A stretch of 64,000 nucleotides of DNA from Anastrepha obliqua (GCF_027943255.1 NC_072897.1:38724044-38788043); one strand, 5' to 3'. Counted from the stretch's first letter, positions 22,150 to 33,330 are shown. Translations and numbers: made by a program. Notes: generated by a model not told the origin, from the letters alone.

Positions 22150-25100
22150 CTAGCAAACCCGCCCCCCTTCGCTGGGCACACTAAAATAGAATAGATATGG
22201 TTTAGAACAGAAAATATATGGTTTTCATATTATTTATTTCTTTATTCTTTATTCAAGCGCTTTGGCATAAACAATATTTTTTGTTTTTCTATTTGTTTTT
22301 GAGTAAATATAAAATATAAATTGAAAATCAGGAAAAAAGAAGATTGTTTTTAAATTTCAAATCAACGCATATGAATAACTAAGAAACAATCGTCTTTTTT
22401 CCTGATCATCCATGAATTTTTCGTTTCAATTTATATGTTTTATTAAGCATTGGAGCTTTTTTAACCATTATCCATTTATATTTAAAAAAAAAAAAAACGA
22501 AAAAAATTGTTTTTTCCACGAACACATAATTTCATTCGGATTTCACATTAAATTCTCAAATTTCGTAAGAAATTATTCACTGTTCCAAAATCCACTCCAA
22601 AAAAATTCACAAACAATTTTTACATGTTGCACTTACGTTTTTTCCTTATGGCATCCAAATCAGAAAGAAATATTGACACATTGTAACTAACACTGTCAAT
22701 TTGACAGTTCAGTTCCGCCCCAAGCGTTAAAAAAGTAAGCGACATTATGGCTGGCTCAAAAGAACGCTGTACCCGTTGCCACTGCTCCGAATTACAACCA
22801 AACTTTACGAAACCCATTTTCAATACTTACTTAACAATGTGCATAAGTTTGGTTTAATTCGGTGCAAAGACACGGCGGGTCCACGTTTTGGCATATATTT
22901 CGAGACCCTAGTCATCAATAGGTATGAAAATTACCCCGTATTAAAGCACTTATCAACAGCTTTCATTTGATACCCATATTGTACATACACAACCAAAGGT
23001 TACCCGGGTCCCCGCTTTGACCTATATCTCGAGACCCCAGTCACGTAGCGGCATGAAAAATACTCTGTACTAAGGCATTCACCAACAGCTTCAATTTGAT
23101 ATCCATATTGTACAAACACATTCTAGGCTCCACGTTTTGGTCTCTATCTCGAGATCCTAGTCACGGAGCGGCATGAAAAATACTCTGAACTAAAGCATTC
23201 ACCAACAGCTTCCATATGATACCCATATTGTACATACACGTCCGAAGGTTACCCGGGTCCACGTTTTGACCTATATCTCGAGACCCTAGTCATCAATAGG
23301 TATGAAAATTACCCCGTATTAAAGCACTTATCAACAGCTTCCATTTGATACCCATATTGTACATACACGTCCGAAGGTTACCCGGGTCCACGTTTTGACC
23401 TATATCTCGAGACCCTAGTCATCAATAGGTATGAAAATTACCCCGTATTAAAGCACTTATCAACAGCTTTCATTTGATATCCATATTGTACAAACACATT
23501 CTAGGGTCCACGTTTTGGTCTCTATCTCGAGACCCTAGTCACGGAGCGGATGGAAATACTCTGAACTAAAGCATTCACCAACAGCTTCCATTTGATACCC
23601 ATATTGTACATACACATCCGAAGGTTACCCGGGTCCACGTTTTGACCTATATCTCGAGACCCTATCTACCAATAGGTATCCAAACTATACGAAAACCATC
23701 TTCAATGCCTCCTTAACAATGTGTGTAAGTTTGGTTTAATTCGGTGCAAAACCACGGCGGGTCCACGTTTTGGCATATATTTCCAGACCCTAGTCATCAA
23801 TAGGTATGAAAATTACCCCGTACTAAAGCACTTATCAACAGCTTCCATTTGATACCGATATTGTACATACACGTCCGAAGGTTACCCGGGTCCACGTTTT
23901 GACCTATATATTGAGACCCTAGTCATCAATAGGTATGAAAATTACCCCGTATTAAAGCACTTATCAACAGCTTTCATTTGATATCCGTATTGTACAAACA
24001 CATTCTAGGGTCCACGTTTTGGTCTCTATCTCGAGACCCTAGTCACGGAGCGGCATGAAAAATACTCTGTACTAAAGCATTCACCAACAGCTTCCATTTG
24101 ATACCCATATTGTACATACACATTCAAGGGTCCACGTTTTGGTCTCTATCTCGAGACCCTAGTCACGGAGCGGCATGAAAAATACTCTGAACTAAAGCAT
24201 TCACCAACAGCTTCCATTTGATACCCATATTGTACATACACATCCGAAGGTTACCCGGGTCCACGTTTTGACCTGTATCTCGAGCCTTATCCACCAATAG
24301 GTATCCAAACTATACGAAAACCATATTCAATGCCTCCTTAACAATGTGTGTAAGTTTGGTTTAATTCGGTGCAAAGACACGGCGGGTCCACGTTTTGGCA
24401 TATATTTCGAGACCCTAGTCATCAATAGGTATGAAAATTACACCGTATTGAAGCACTTATCAACAGCTTCCATTTGATACCCATATTGTACATACACGTC
24501 CGAAGGTTACCCGGGTCCACGTTTTGACCTATATCTCGAGACCCTCGTCATCAATAGGTATGAAAATTACCCCGTATTGAAGCACTTATCAACAGCTTCC
24601 ATTTGATACCCATATTGTACAAACACATTCTAGGGTCCACGTTTTGGTCTCTATCTCGAGACCCTAGTCACGGAGCGGATGGAAATACTCTGAACTAAGG
24701 CATTCATCAACAGCTTCCATTTGATACCCATATTGTACATACACATCCAAAGGTTACCCGGGTCCACGTTTTGACCTATATCTCGAGACCCCAGTCACGG
24801 AGCGGCATGAAAAATACTCTGTACTGAAGCATTCACCAACAGCTTCCATTTGATACCCATATTGTACATACACATTCTAGGGTCCACGTTTTGGTCTCTA
24901 TCTCGAGACCCCAGTCACGGAGCGGCATGAAAAATACTCTGTACTAAAGCATTCACCAACAGCTTCCATTTGATACCCATATTGTACATACACATTCTAG
25001 GGTCCACGTTTTGGTCTCTATCTCGAGACCCTAGTCACGGAGCGGATGGAAATACTCTGAACTAAAGCATTCACCAACAGCTTCCATTTGATACCCATAT

Positions 25101-25493
25101 TGTACATACACATCCGAAGGTTAGCCGGGTCCACGTTTTGACCTATATCTCGAGCCCTATCCACCAATAGGTATCCAAACTATACGGAAACCATCTTCAA
25201 TACCTGTATAAGTTTGGTTTAATTCGGTGCAGACACGGCCGGTTAGCGAACACACACAAAAAGTTGACTTGATTTTATATATAAGATTTTTTTCAGTTTG
25301 TGTCCGAAAAATCCAAATATCTTACGGAACCCTATTTTTTTCCAAAATAAAATGTAATCCATGTTACTCTTGGATAATGTAGTTTTCGAATGGTGAAAGA
25401 ATTTTTAAAATCGGTCCAGTAGTTTTTGAGCCTATTCGTTACAAACAAACAAACAAACAAACAAAGTTTTCCTCTTTATAATATTAGTATAGA
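22150..25493 (-). mobile_element. non-autonomous Helitron, copy 2
   Basis: Reverse-orientation relative of copy 1, 3344 bp. On the plus strand it starts CTAGCAAACCCG after an A (22149) and ends ATATTAGTATAGA before a T (25494), i.e. CTAG and TC ends inserted between A and T. It has the AT-rich 3' third, a central tandem array (about 22860-25230) and the TTTG run next to the 5' end. No Rep/helicase gene is present. It lies inside the inverted-repeat transposon. Confidence 0.9.
22860..25230 (-). repeat. ~125-bp tandem array inside Helitron copy 2
   Basis: About 16 units of the same repeat as in copy 1, counted on the CATTTGATACCCATATTGTA block. Units alternate between the GGAGCGGCATGAAAAATACTC and ATCAATAGGTATGAAAATTACC flavours, with a third segment (ACAATGTGTGTAAGTTTGGT) returning every few units. 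Confidence 0.85.
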
Positions 25494-25562
25494 TATATAT
25501 TATTACCTTTTAAAAGCTTTAATCGGTTTTGGAATCGCTCAATTCGTTTTCGAGATATAATA

Positions 25563-26843
25563 GGACTATGAATAAGTTCGTGCGGTTTTACAACAGATGG
25601 CGTAACTTGATTATTATTCCATCGATCCACATTTCCAAACATTCATTGGAGAGCTACTGTCGTAAGGCACAAACGTCAGTATAAGTTTTTTATTTGAAGC
25701 GTAAACAACAATATTTTTACCACACTTGAAAATGTCGAATTTCGTGCCAAATAATGTGTTTTTGCGGGGAATTCTTCTTCATTATTTTAATATGAAGAAA
25801 AAAGCAGCCGAAAGTCATCGTATCTTGGTGGAAGTTTATGGTGAGCATGCTCTAGCTGAGCGAACGTGCCAGAAGTGGTTTGCACGCTTTAAAAGTGGTG
25901 ATTTTGGCTTGGAAGACGAAGAACGCGAGGGTGCGCCGCCAAAGTTCATGGATACCGAATTGGAGGAATTGCTCGATCAAGATCCGGCTCAAACGCAAGA
26001 AGAGGTTGCAAAAACTTTGGGAGTTGATCAATCAACCATTTCCAAACGTTTAAAAGCCATGGGAATGATCCGAAAGGTAGGCCATTGGGTGCCGTATGAA
26101 TTGAAGCCAAGAGACGTTGAACGCCGTTTTATGGCATGCGAACAACTGCTTCAACGGCACAAAAGAAAGGGTTTTTTGCATCGAATTGTGACTGGCGATG
26201 AAAAGTGGGTCCATTACGACAATCCAAAACGTCGGGCAACGTATGGATACCCTGGCCATGCTTCAACATCGACGTCGGCGCAGAATATTCATGGCCTGAA
26301 GGTTATGCTGTGTATCTGGTGGGACCAGCTGGGTGTTGTGTATTATGAGCTACTGAAACCGAATGAAACGATTACGGGGGATGTCTACCGACGACAATTG
26401 ATGCGTTTGAGCCGAGCACTGCGAGAAAAACGGCCGCAATACGCCGATAGACACGACAAAGTTATTTTGCAACATGACAATGCTCGGCCACATGTTGCAC
26501 AAGTGGTCAAAACATACTTAGAAACGCTCAAATGGGATGTCCTACCCCACCCGCCGTATAGTCCAGACCTTGCGCCATCCGATTACTATCTCTTCCGATC
26601 GATGCAACATGGCCTGGCTGACCAGCACTTCCGTAATTACGATGAAGTCAAAAAATGGATCGATTCGTGGATTGCGGCAAAACCGACCGAATTTTTCACA
26701 AAGGGAATCCGTGAATTGCCAGAAAGATGGGAAAAAGTAGTAGTAAGCGATGGACAATACTTTGAATATTAAATTTGTAACCATTTTACGTCAATAAAGT
26801 TTCAAATTTCGAAAAAAAAACCGCACGAACTTATTCATAGTCC
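25563..26843 (+). mobile_element. mariner element, intact, in the right inverted repeat of the larger transposon
   Basis: 1281 bp flanked by TA (25561-25562 and 26844-26845). Perfect 27-base terminal inverted repeats begin GGACTATGAATAAGTTCG. It carries one full transposase frame. Its insertion splits the right inverted repeat of the 19286-26996 transposon, so it is younger than that repeat. Confidence 0.95.
25732..26772 (+). CDS. mariner transposase (probably mellifera subfamily)
   Basis: 346 residues from the ATG at 25732; a TTG two codons upstream also opens the frame but is unlikely to be the start. The N-terminus has the paired helix-turn-helix DNA-binding region (CQKWFARFKSGDF, VDQSTISKRL). 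The WVPYEL linker motif follows. The catalytic triad is complete: GDEKW, HDNARPH and APSDYYLF, with 34 residues between the second and third aspartates (D,D34D). Length and motifs match active mariners, and no disruption is visible. The subfamily call is from memory of mellifera-type sequences. A poly-A-like run (AAAAAAAAA) sits next to the right repeat. Confidence 0.93.
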   Translation: MSNFVPNNVFLRGILLHYFNMKKKAAESHRILVEVYGEHALAERTCQKWFARFKSGDFGLEDEEREGAPPKFMDTELEELLDQDPAQTQEEVAKTLGVDQSTISKRLKAMGMIRKVGHWVPYELKPRDVERRFMACEQLLQRHKRKGFLHRIVTGDEKWVHYDNPKRRATYGYPGHASTSTSAQNIHGLKVMLCIWWDQLGVVYYELLKPNETITGDVYRRQLMRLSRALREKRPQYADRHDKVILQHDNARPHVAQVVKTYLETLKWDVLPHPPYSPDLAPSDYYLFRSMQHGLADQHFRNYDEVKKWIDSWIAAKPTEFFTKGIRELPERWEKVVVSDGQYFEY

Positions 26844-26996
26844 TAATATATGATTAAGTGGGCCGAATTTTTTTTTTTGAAATAACGGTAATTCGTAAAT
26901 ATCTCAAAAACGTTACCATATAATAAAAAATAACCTTGATTTTCGGAATCAGACGGTGATTTTACATAGGAATTTCATAACGGCGTCTCTGGTGCA

Positions 26997-27600
26997 GAAA
27001 AAAAGTTGAAATTTGTGATCCAGTGTAACCTTTGGTAATCTTCTAAGAAAACGGCCTTGTTTAAGTACTTTTTTAGCGACGACCTGTTCAGGTTCGTTGA
27101 GCTAATGGTTTTGCTTCGGTTATCCCGAAGTGTGGGTGTAAAGAAGAAGTATTTAAGCAAAGTGTTAAGTTAGTCACAGCAGCATTGTGTTACGATTAAT
27201 TATTGCAGGCGGTCAGCTACAGCTGTGCCTGCTAATTTGTATGTTTCAATTCTATGCGAATGCAGGCGTGCAGCCACTGCTGTATGAATATATGTATATG
27301 TATGTATGTTTGCATTCCATTGAAATGTATGTAATGGAATGAAAACTTGGTGTAGAGGTGTGTATCCCCATCTTAAATAATAGTAATAAGAATAAAAGAA
27401 GTGTGGTTGTCTGGATTATGTTATGCACATATTTAACTCATCGGAGCTGAAAAACAATGATAATAAATATATCGCAAAAAATATTAAAGTAATTAAAAAC
27501 CAAAAATTACGGCTTATAAGTATATTGTACTGTTTCGATCAGTTTTACAAACCGATTTTCTGCACAAAAGTTCGGTTGTCATGTCTGCAAAACAAATAGG
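26997..27600. other. unassigned sequence
   Basis: Mixed sequence without a long frame. It includes a small inverted motif (TTCGGTTATCCCGAA near 27116) and a TATGTATGTATG microsatellite near 27292-27310. I see no gene or element end. Confidence 0.4.
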
Positions 27601-27642
27601 GTGGTTGTAGTTGTCTTTACTAAAAAATTCGTTTCCTCCAAA

Positions 27643-27905
27643 AAAATAACCCTCATCAGTCCAACTCCGGCTACGCAATACACAGTAATTTTGCGTAGAA
27701 CTTCTTTCCGCGTGGGCGTCTTTCGGCCGCGCTTCAAAAAAATTACTCTAATCAGCCCAATTCCGGCTACGAAATCCACAGAATTTTTGCGTAGAACTTC
27801 TTTCCTCCTAGGAAGCCCTCGGCCGCCCTTCAAAAAGATAACTCTAATAAGTGCAACTCCGACTACGCAATCTACAGTATTTTTGCGTAGAACTTCTTTC
27901 CGCAT
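27643..27905. repeat. 96-bp tandem repeat, three units, open on both strands
   Basis: Three units with period exactly 96 bp (TTGCGTAGAACTTCTTTCC at 27691, 27787, 27883). The period is a multiple of three, so 32-residue repeats are open in one plus frame (27601-27951, repeated LRRTSF) and one minus frame (28040-27579, repeated RKEVLRK). I do not recognise either peptide. The simplest view is a minisatellite with accidental frames. Confidence 0.8.
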
Positions 27906-28159
27906 TAAAACCATTGAATCCAAAATTAAAACATCATATGCGTGTGTGTAGTAAGGAGGCACAATACCCCCATCCCAATCATTAACAGTAAACGAAAATA
28001 TTTCATTTTTGTTCATATTTTTATTTTCATTTTCAGGCATCCGGCAACACTATAATGTTGCTATCCCAATGAATCCTTATTCGCGTTTAAAATTGGAAAG
28101 TGATTATATGGGCAAATGCATTTGCATTGAATTTTCATTAAAATAATCCGCATACAAGT

Positions 28160-28630
28160 AAGTACAAGGGTTTTCTAATAACAGGTATTACAGGTGAATG
28201 GATTGCGCTATCAAGAGATGATCAACGATATTTTATGGCCGGAATTGGATGGTATCGATCTGGACAACGTTTATTTTCAACAAGACGGACCTACGTGCCA
28301 CATCAGCAACGAAACCATTGATCTTTTACGGCAAAAGTTTCCGGACCGTGTTATCTCTCGAAGAAGTGATCACAATTGGCCTCCGAGATCTTGCGATTTA
28401 ACACCTTGTGACTTTTTTCTTTGGGGATACGTGAAAGAGAAGGTCCACGCCCAAGGTCGTTTCCAGACCTCAAAGATGGAATTCGTGAGACTATCGAGGA
28501 CATAGGGCAGCCACTTTGCAATTAGGTTATGGAAAATTGAATGAAAATGATATTGTCGTGGTGGTCATTTGCCTGATTTTATTTTCCACTATTAACGGCA
28601 TACCTTCCTCTTTATAATGAAACAAACATC
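28160..28630 (+). pseudogene. Tc1/mariner-superfamily transposase C-terminal fragment (internally deleted copy)
   Basis: A terminal-repeat-like start (AAGGGTTTTCTAATAACAGG at about 28167) is followed directly by the C-terminal half of a transposase: YFQQDGPTCH with the second catalytic aspartate, then SCDLTPCDFFLWGYVK with the third. The N-terminal half is missing, as in a deletion derivative. After a frame change near 28480 the end of the protein (IEDIGQPLCN) continues. The family is the insect Tc1-like group with the WPPRS motif, also seen at 50382 and 53475. Confidence 0.75.
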
Positions 28631-28680
28631 CGATCATTTATATTAAAAAATAGCATTTTTCTTTGACTATCAAAATAACA

Positions 28681-29020
28681 CGGCCGCCGTAGCCGACTGG
28701 GTTGGTGCGCGACTACCATTCGGAATTCACAGAGAGAATGTCGGTTCGAATCTCGGTGAAAACACCAAAATTAAGAAAAACATTTTTCTAATAGCGGTCG
28801 GCCCTCGGCAGGCAATGGCAAACCTCCGAGTGTATTTCTGCCATGAAAAAGGTCCTCATAAAAATATCTGCCGTTCTGAGTCGGCTTGAAACTGTAGGCC
28901 CCTCCATTTGTTTTGTGGAACAACATCAAGGCGCACACCACAAATACGAGGAGGAGCTCGGCCAAACATCCAAAAAGGGTGTACGCGCCAATTATATATG
29001 TATACAAATTAAAAAACCCT
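28681..29020 (+). mobile_element. tRNA-derived SINE, copy 1
   Basis: About 340 bp. The head CGGCCGCCGTAGCCGACTGG contains a pol III A box (TAGCCGACTGG) and, about 40 bases on, a B box (GGTTCGAATCTC at 28743). The body (GGCAATGGCAAACCTCCGAG, AAAATATCTGCCGTT) and the 3' end (GTACGCGCCAATTATATATG) match the copies at 49503 and 49948. I recall this SINE from tephritid flies. Confidence 0.88.
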
Positions 29021-29090
29021 CATAAAAAAAAGTGGAACCCGCGTGTGAGTGTACATTTAGTGCATTTAAGTAAAGTGTAGAAATATATAT

Positions 29091-29837
29091 GGGGCATTCT
29101 TCGCCAACCGGACACCCCCATCTGCCCAGAACAGTTTTTATAAAAAAAATTTTTCCCTATGCCGAAATAAAAGCTTATGTCATGTACTTTAATTTGTCAT
29201 GTGGCACTTTTTAAATATTCAAGATGGACCTACTTTTCTAAAGGGATTAATGCATCGATCTCTTCTCGATTTTCCCGACATTTTTTAGGCGATAATAGTT
29301 CTGAAAAGAACTGTTTGACAGGTATTAGATATTAATTTATTCTTTCAGAATTTTTTATAATAATCTCCAGACAGTTTAACGATTAAGACATATACAGAAC
29401 TTGTGCTGTCAATAAAACTGTTAAACAATGTTTTACGAAGTTTAGCGATATCGACAACAGATGCGATAATAGTTCTAAAAAGAACTGTTTGACAGATTTA
29501 TTTTTAATAGTTTATTCGTTTAGACTTTTCTGTAATTTGTTCAAATTATTTCTGTACCGTTTGACATGTGAAATATATCAAGAACTAGTGCTGTTAATGA
29601 AACAGTCGAACGTTGCACCAGAATCTCTCTCTCTACTTTTCTTAAGAAACTACTTCATTTTTTTTGGTGTTTTCCAACATATTTGTCAATATTCGTCGTC
29701 CATCTTGAATATTTAAAAAGTGCCACATGACAAATTAGAGTACATGACATAAGCTTTTATTTCGGCATAGGGAAACATTTTTTTTTATAAAAACTGTTCT
29801 GGGCAGATGGGGGTGTCCGGTTGGCGAAGAATGCCCC
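29091..29837. mobile_element. 747-bp element with ~145-bp terminal inverted repeats
   Basis: The left arm 29091-29233 (GGGGCATTCTTCGCCAACCG ... CAAGATGGA) is the reverse complement of the right arm 29695-29837 with few mismatches. ATATAT flanks both ends, but it is itself palindromic, so a target duplication is unproven. The interior holds two diverged direct repeats about 174 bp apart, each starting GCGATAATAGTTCT and containing a small hairpin (AGTTCT-4 bases-AGAACT). No transposase frame: a MITE or foldback-type element. Confidence 0.85.
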
Positions 29838-30589
29838 ATATATTATCATTTGTCAAACTATAATGAAGTTCCCGAGGGCGCTTTGAAGGCAGATAATTAC
29901 CAAACTATTACTTCCGTAATAATTGGGAGTTGTAATATTGTTCCTGAACCACTCCCTGACATCTCCACCAAGTTTCATTAATTAAGACATTATATGATAG
30001 TTCGCCTAAAATTGCCCGTGTTACATTATAGCGAATCCTAGCCATAAATATTTCAACATTTTACAAGTTTATTCAAATATAAAAGTAGCAATTTTAAGTA
30101 AAAAGGCCACGTCCATTATCGTTCGTGATTTCAGTCTAACTCACCAACTATGTACGGTAATTCACCTCGCCTTCGTCATGTTCCTTTGTTCCCACATTCG
30201 GCTATCCTTAGGTATTGTTCGACTTTAAATTATGGTTGTAACCTCTTGAAATGCTCGACGATGGTAGCGGTTCGCTTTCGGCCTTCACCTTCACTCCCTC
30301 TTTCCACGTCGTGTGCGTCATGATTCTTTACTTTGACGATTGTATGGGCCAAAAAATGTAAGTCATATTTTATGTGAACTTCCGAATTTGGCACGCTTAA
30401 TGGCTACCAAATCGCTAAGCTCGCAAATCGTTACCTCTTTTCGTTTAGAATCAAAATTTTCCGGATTTCCAGTCCAACCTTCGCTATGTTTCGTTGTACC
30501 TCTCTACGCGCTTCCCTCCTAACACCTTCAAGATTATTAATACATTCGTCGTCGAGAAATTCTCCCTGCACTGGGATTGACCTTGGTTG
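29838..30589. other. unassigned sequence
   Basis: No clear coding match. The 3' UTR of the minus-strand LINE fragment that follows may extend into 30100-30589, which is relatively C-rich on the plus strand, but I cannot show this. Confidence 0.35.
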
Positions 30590-31464
30590 TGTGTTTGTTT
30601 AAAATTGTGATTCATGCAGAATCCAACTAGCGCTTCTGCACCATTTTGTTGCCACATCCTCGTTACCGACTTTTTTACCAGTTGTTTACTTCATGACTAT
30701 ATCCAGTCAGTGCGGTTTAAGAAAACCATAGGGCAGGACAACCACAGTGTTGTAAGGGATGCCAATTTTGGCTGCTTGTTCTCCAACAGACCAAAAGCCA
30801 GTTATGACTGCCGTTAGTCTCCAGGCGTCCCGTCGTTTCACATTTAACAATGTTGACGATAGTTGAGTTATATATTTTGCATTTCGTCTGTTCTCTCCAT
30901 CTATAATCCGCGATTCGGTGGTATTATATTTTATGGAAGTTGTACTCTTATCTGTACCTAATGTTGTGAATACCGGTTCTGCAAGAGCGTTATTCATAGC
31001 AGATCCCCTCTTGCCTGTTCATCGGCTTTTTCATTACCTTCAATGTTCCGATGTCCCGGAACTCAGATTAAGGTAGCATTATGGTTTTCATTCAAGGGGG
31101 AAAGGCTATTCCTACTTTGTTTCACCCCCATAGAGGTTGTTTTAGCTGACTCCAGTGCCTGGATTACAGCTTGGCTATCGGACAGAATAGCGATTTTGCC
31201 CTTAAAAATGAAATCTGCGATTAGTAGTCTACAAGCTTTCCCAATTGAAAGTACTTCCATTTGGAAGACACTGCTGGTATTAGGGAGACGCACAGATTTT
31301 TCAATTTTATGTCTATGAGAATATATACCAGCTCCAACGCCAAAATCCATTTTAGAGGCATCTGTATAGACTGTAGTGTTGAAGTTGCTTAGCGAGAATC
31401 TTTTATTCCATTCCTCCTTAGATACAAATACAGTCTTCCCCGAGGTTAACTGAGTTTGTCGCAA
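30590..31464 (-). pseudogene. LINE ribonuclease H domain remnant (LOA/I-like)
   Basis: The frame 31464-31063 has the RNase H motifs VYTDASK, FQMEVLSI and ILSDSQA with the D, E, D active-site positions. After a frame change the frame 30997-30707 continues, and GHRNIEGNEKADE (about 31050-31010) supplies the GH..GNE..D end of RNase H. Neither endonuclease nor RT is found nearby on this strand. It is a 5'-truncated, decayed LINE of the type that carries RNase H after the RT. Confidence 0.75.
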
Positions 31465-31855
31465 TAATATACTGGCATGACTATAAGTTTTTCGTTACAT
31501 TCCCGCTTCATTTAACCTAAATGCACTCATGGTTGCCGTTTTCTTAATATGAGATTGACCTTACTTGCATAGTGAGCGAAATTTGCTTATTCGCGATCAC
31601 AGAAGGAGAAAAATTTAACTGTTTATGTGTCCACTCTTAAAATTGTTGTTGTTTTTATAAATCAAGCCTGTGAATAATACAAATATTAGTCCAAACAAGA
31701 ACCTAACTGTATCGAAACATTAAAATCTTCATTATATGTTGATAAACGGGGTGGAAATTGATTATCGCAGTGTTATTTTATTTATTCTGGTGATGAGTTA
31801 TCCGTTCCTTTTGATTTTTCTTTTGTGAATATCTTTTTTTGCATTTAAGAAATAA
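31465..31855. other. unassigned AT-rich sequence
   Basis: No long frame and no recognised repeat. It may include the 5' end of the Tc3-like element that follows, but I could not find matching inverted repeats. Confidence 0.35.
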
Positions 31856-31859
31856 GCAT

Positions 31860-32480
31860 TTCTCCCAAAAAATGTTAGAGGAATACAAACATATCCAGAC
31901 GCCGATGCAATGTTGTTAAAGAGGAAGCCACTAAAAATGGATTTAATGCATCAAAAATAATGAAAAATTACATCTTTCAATAAGGAAACCACTAACTCAA
32001 TCACTTAAAGTGGTCAGGCTAAAATTTGCAAAATAGTAGATGAGTTGGCTTGAACACTATTGCAATATTATTTTTTAAATGAAAAAAGCTTAATTTTGAT
32101 GGTCCCGATGGATTCAGCTATTACTAGCATGATCTTCGACAAAATAACTCCCTGGAAATGAGTCGGAATTTCGGAGGCAGTTAAATCATGATAGGAGGAG
32201 CATTTTCTTACCATGGAAAGCTGAAATTATGCTTCCCTATGACAAAAATTAGCTCTGAAAAATATAATATATTGAGATGACAGATGACGCACTCATCTAC
32301 AATTACAATTCAACAAGATAATGCCAGTATCCGCGTTTCCAGCAGGTCAAAGGAGTTCTTTTCTTCCCGATCGATATCCCAGCCTGACCGGCCAGGCAGA
32401 AGTTTGGACCTAAATTCCATTGAAAATGTTTGGAGCAAGGACTGTGTATTTAAACATTAAGTTTGCTGGCTGCACATAAA
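31860..32480 (+). pseudogene. Tc1/Tc3-like transposase fossil
   Basis: Reading across several stops and shifts on the plus strand gives LNFDGPDGFSYY (32090-32125, first catalytic region), FGG..IMIGGAFSYHGK, then TIQQDNASI (about 32306, second aspartate) and LDLNSIENVW (about 32409-32440, third catalytic position, D,D..E type). These are Tc1/Tc3 motifs. Several in-frame stops show it is long dead. The N-terminal DNA-binding part is barely recognisable. Confidence 0.72.
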
Positions 32481-32523
32481 AACACTGCGGAAGTTAATGG
32501 ATTCACTCTCAATGATGACAGCC

Positions 32524-33330
32524 TTATATAGGGTTGGTTTTGTTCGTCGAGAGAGGAGTGCGCCAACTGTTTGTTTGATGACAGGAGGTACTTCGTTTTT
32601 TCCTCGTTCACCACCAGAGCCATTCTTTATTCAGTTCGGAAAAGACAGAACTAACCGCGCGGTTGTTAAGGGCGATGATATCAATATCATCAGCATAACT
32701 GAACAATTCGACGCTCTTATAAAAATCTTTCTAGATTATAAATTTTCCAGATCTAAAGCCATACTGATAAGGTTCAATAAATTGGTTGATGGTGGCTTTC
32801 AGCCTTTCACACAATACGCTCGTTAAAACCTTAAATACGATATTTCGAAAACTAATCCCGCGGTAATTGGCACAGTTTTCAGAATCAACCTTCATATGGA
32901 TTGGGCAGAGCACACTTAAATTCCAATCGGCAGGCATTCTTTCATCCGACCATATTTTGCATAGAAGCTGATGCATGCACCTTATCACCTCCTCGGCACC
33001 ATGTTTGAATAGCTCAACCGGCAGTCCGTTGGCTACCGCAGCTTTGTTGTTATTTAGCAACGTTACCGCTATTCTCACCTCGTCATGTTTGGGTAACGGA
33101 AGCAAAGTTCCGGCGAACCAACTGTTTTTTCGGGCTCACTGAAATCCAATCACTTCTTCGGCGGCGGTACGAAAGAAATTAGAAAGTTCCTTTATTGATC
33201 GTGCATGCCGGACCTTTAGGCAATACTCTCCGAGAGCAGGAGTGAGAGTCGAGTGGTGACTCTTGTGGCTGTCTATTCCGGTGGCAGCGCTCATAGGAAT
33301 CTTCAAGACACTCCTAAAACAAATGCCAAA
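32524..33330 (-). pseudogene. RTE-like LINE fragment A
   Basis: The frame 33105-32731 is the N-terminal reverse transcriptase of an RTE/BovB-like LINE: NNNKAA..GLPVELFKHG, MPADWNLSVLCPIH, CANYRGISF and YQYGFR. The linker lies at 33330-33136 (HSTLTPALGEYCL, FRTAAEEVIGF), and more diverged RT sequence, partly deleted, continues to about 32524. It is interrupted by shifts and internal deletion. The family is the one whose endonuclease is often annotated as craniofacial development protein 2-like. Confidence 0.78.

Larger units (their letters stand above)
19286..26996 (-). mobile_element. inverted-repeat transposon with an uncharacterised transposase-like gene
   Basis: Long near-identical inverted repeats bound the region: 19286-19471 on the left, and 25524-25560 plus 26846-26996 on the right (split by a mariner). 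They begin TGCACCAGAGACGCCG. Between them lies a spliced minus-strand gene (21559-19559) and a Helitron (22150-25493). Removing the Helitron and mariner leaves about 3.1 kb. No clear target duplication is visible; the outer bases are locally palindromic, so the exact ends are uncertain by a few bases. I cannot place it in a named superfamily. Confidence 0.75.

Noticed and set aside
22860..25230. CRISPR-like array because of regular ~125-bp repeats
   Set aside because: Units are contiguous tandem repeats with no unique spacers, bounded by Helitron ends, in an insect-type sequence.
28681..28760. functional tRNA gene at the SINE heads
   Set aside because: A and B boxes are present but the sequence continues as a repeated SINE body and does not give a full cloverleaf.
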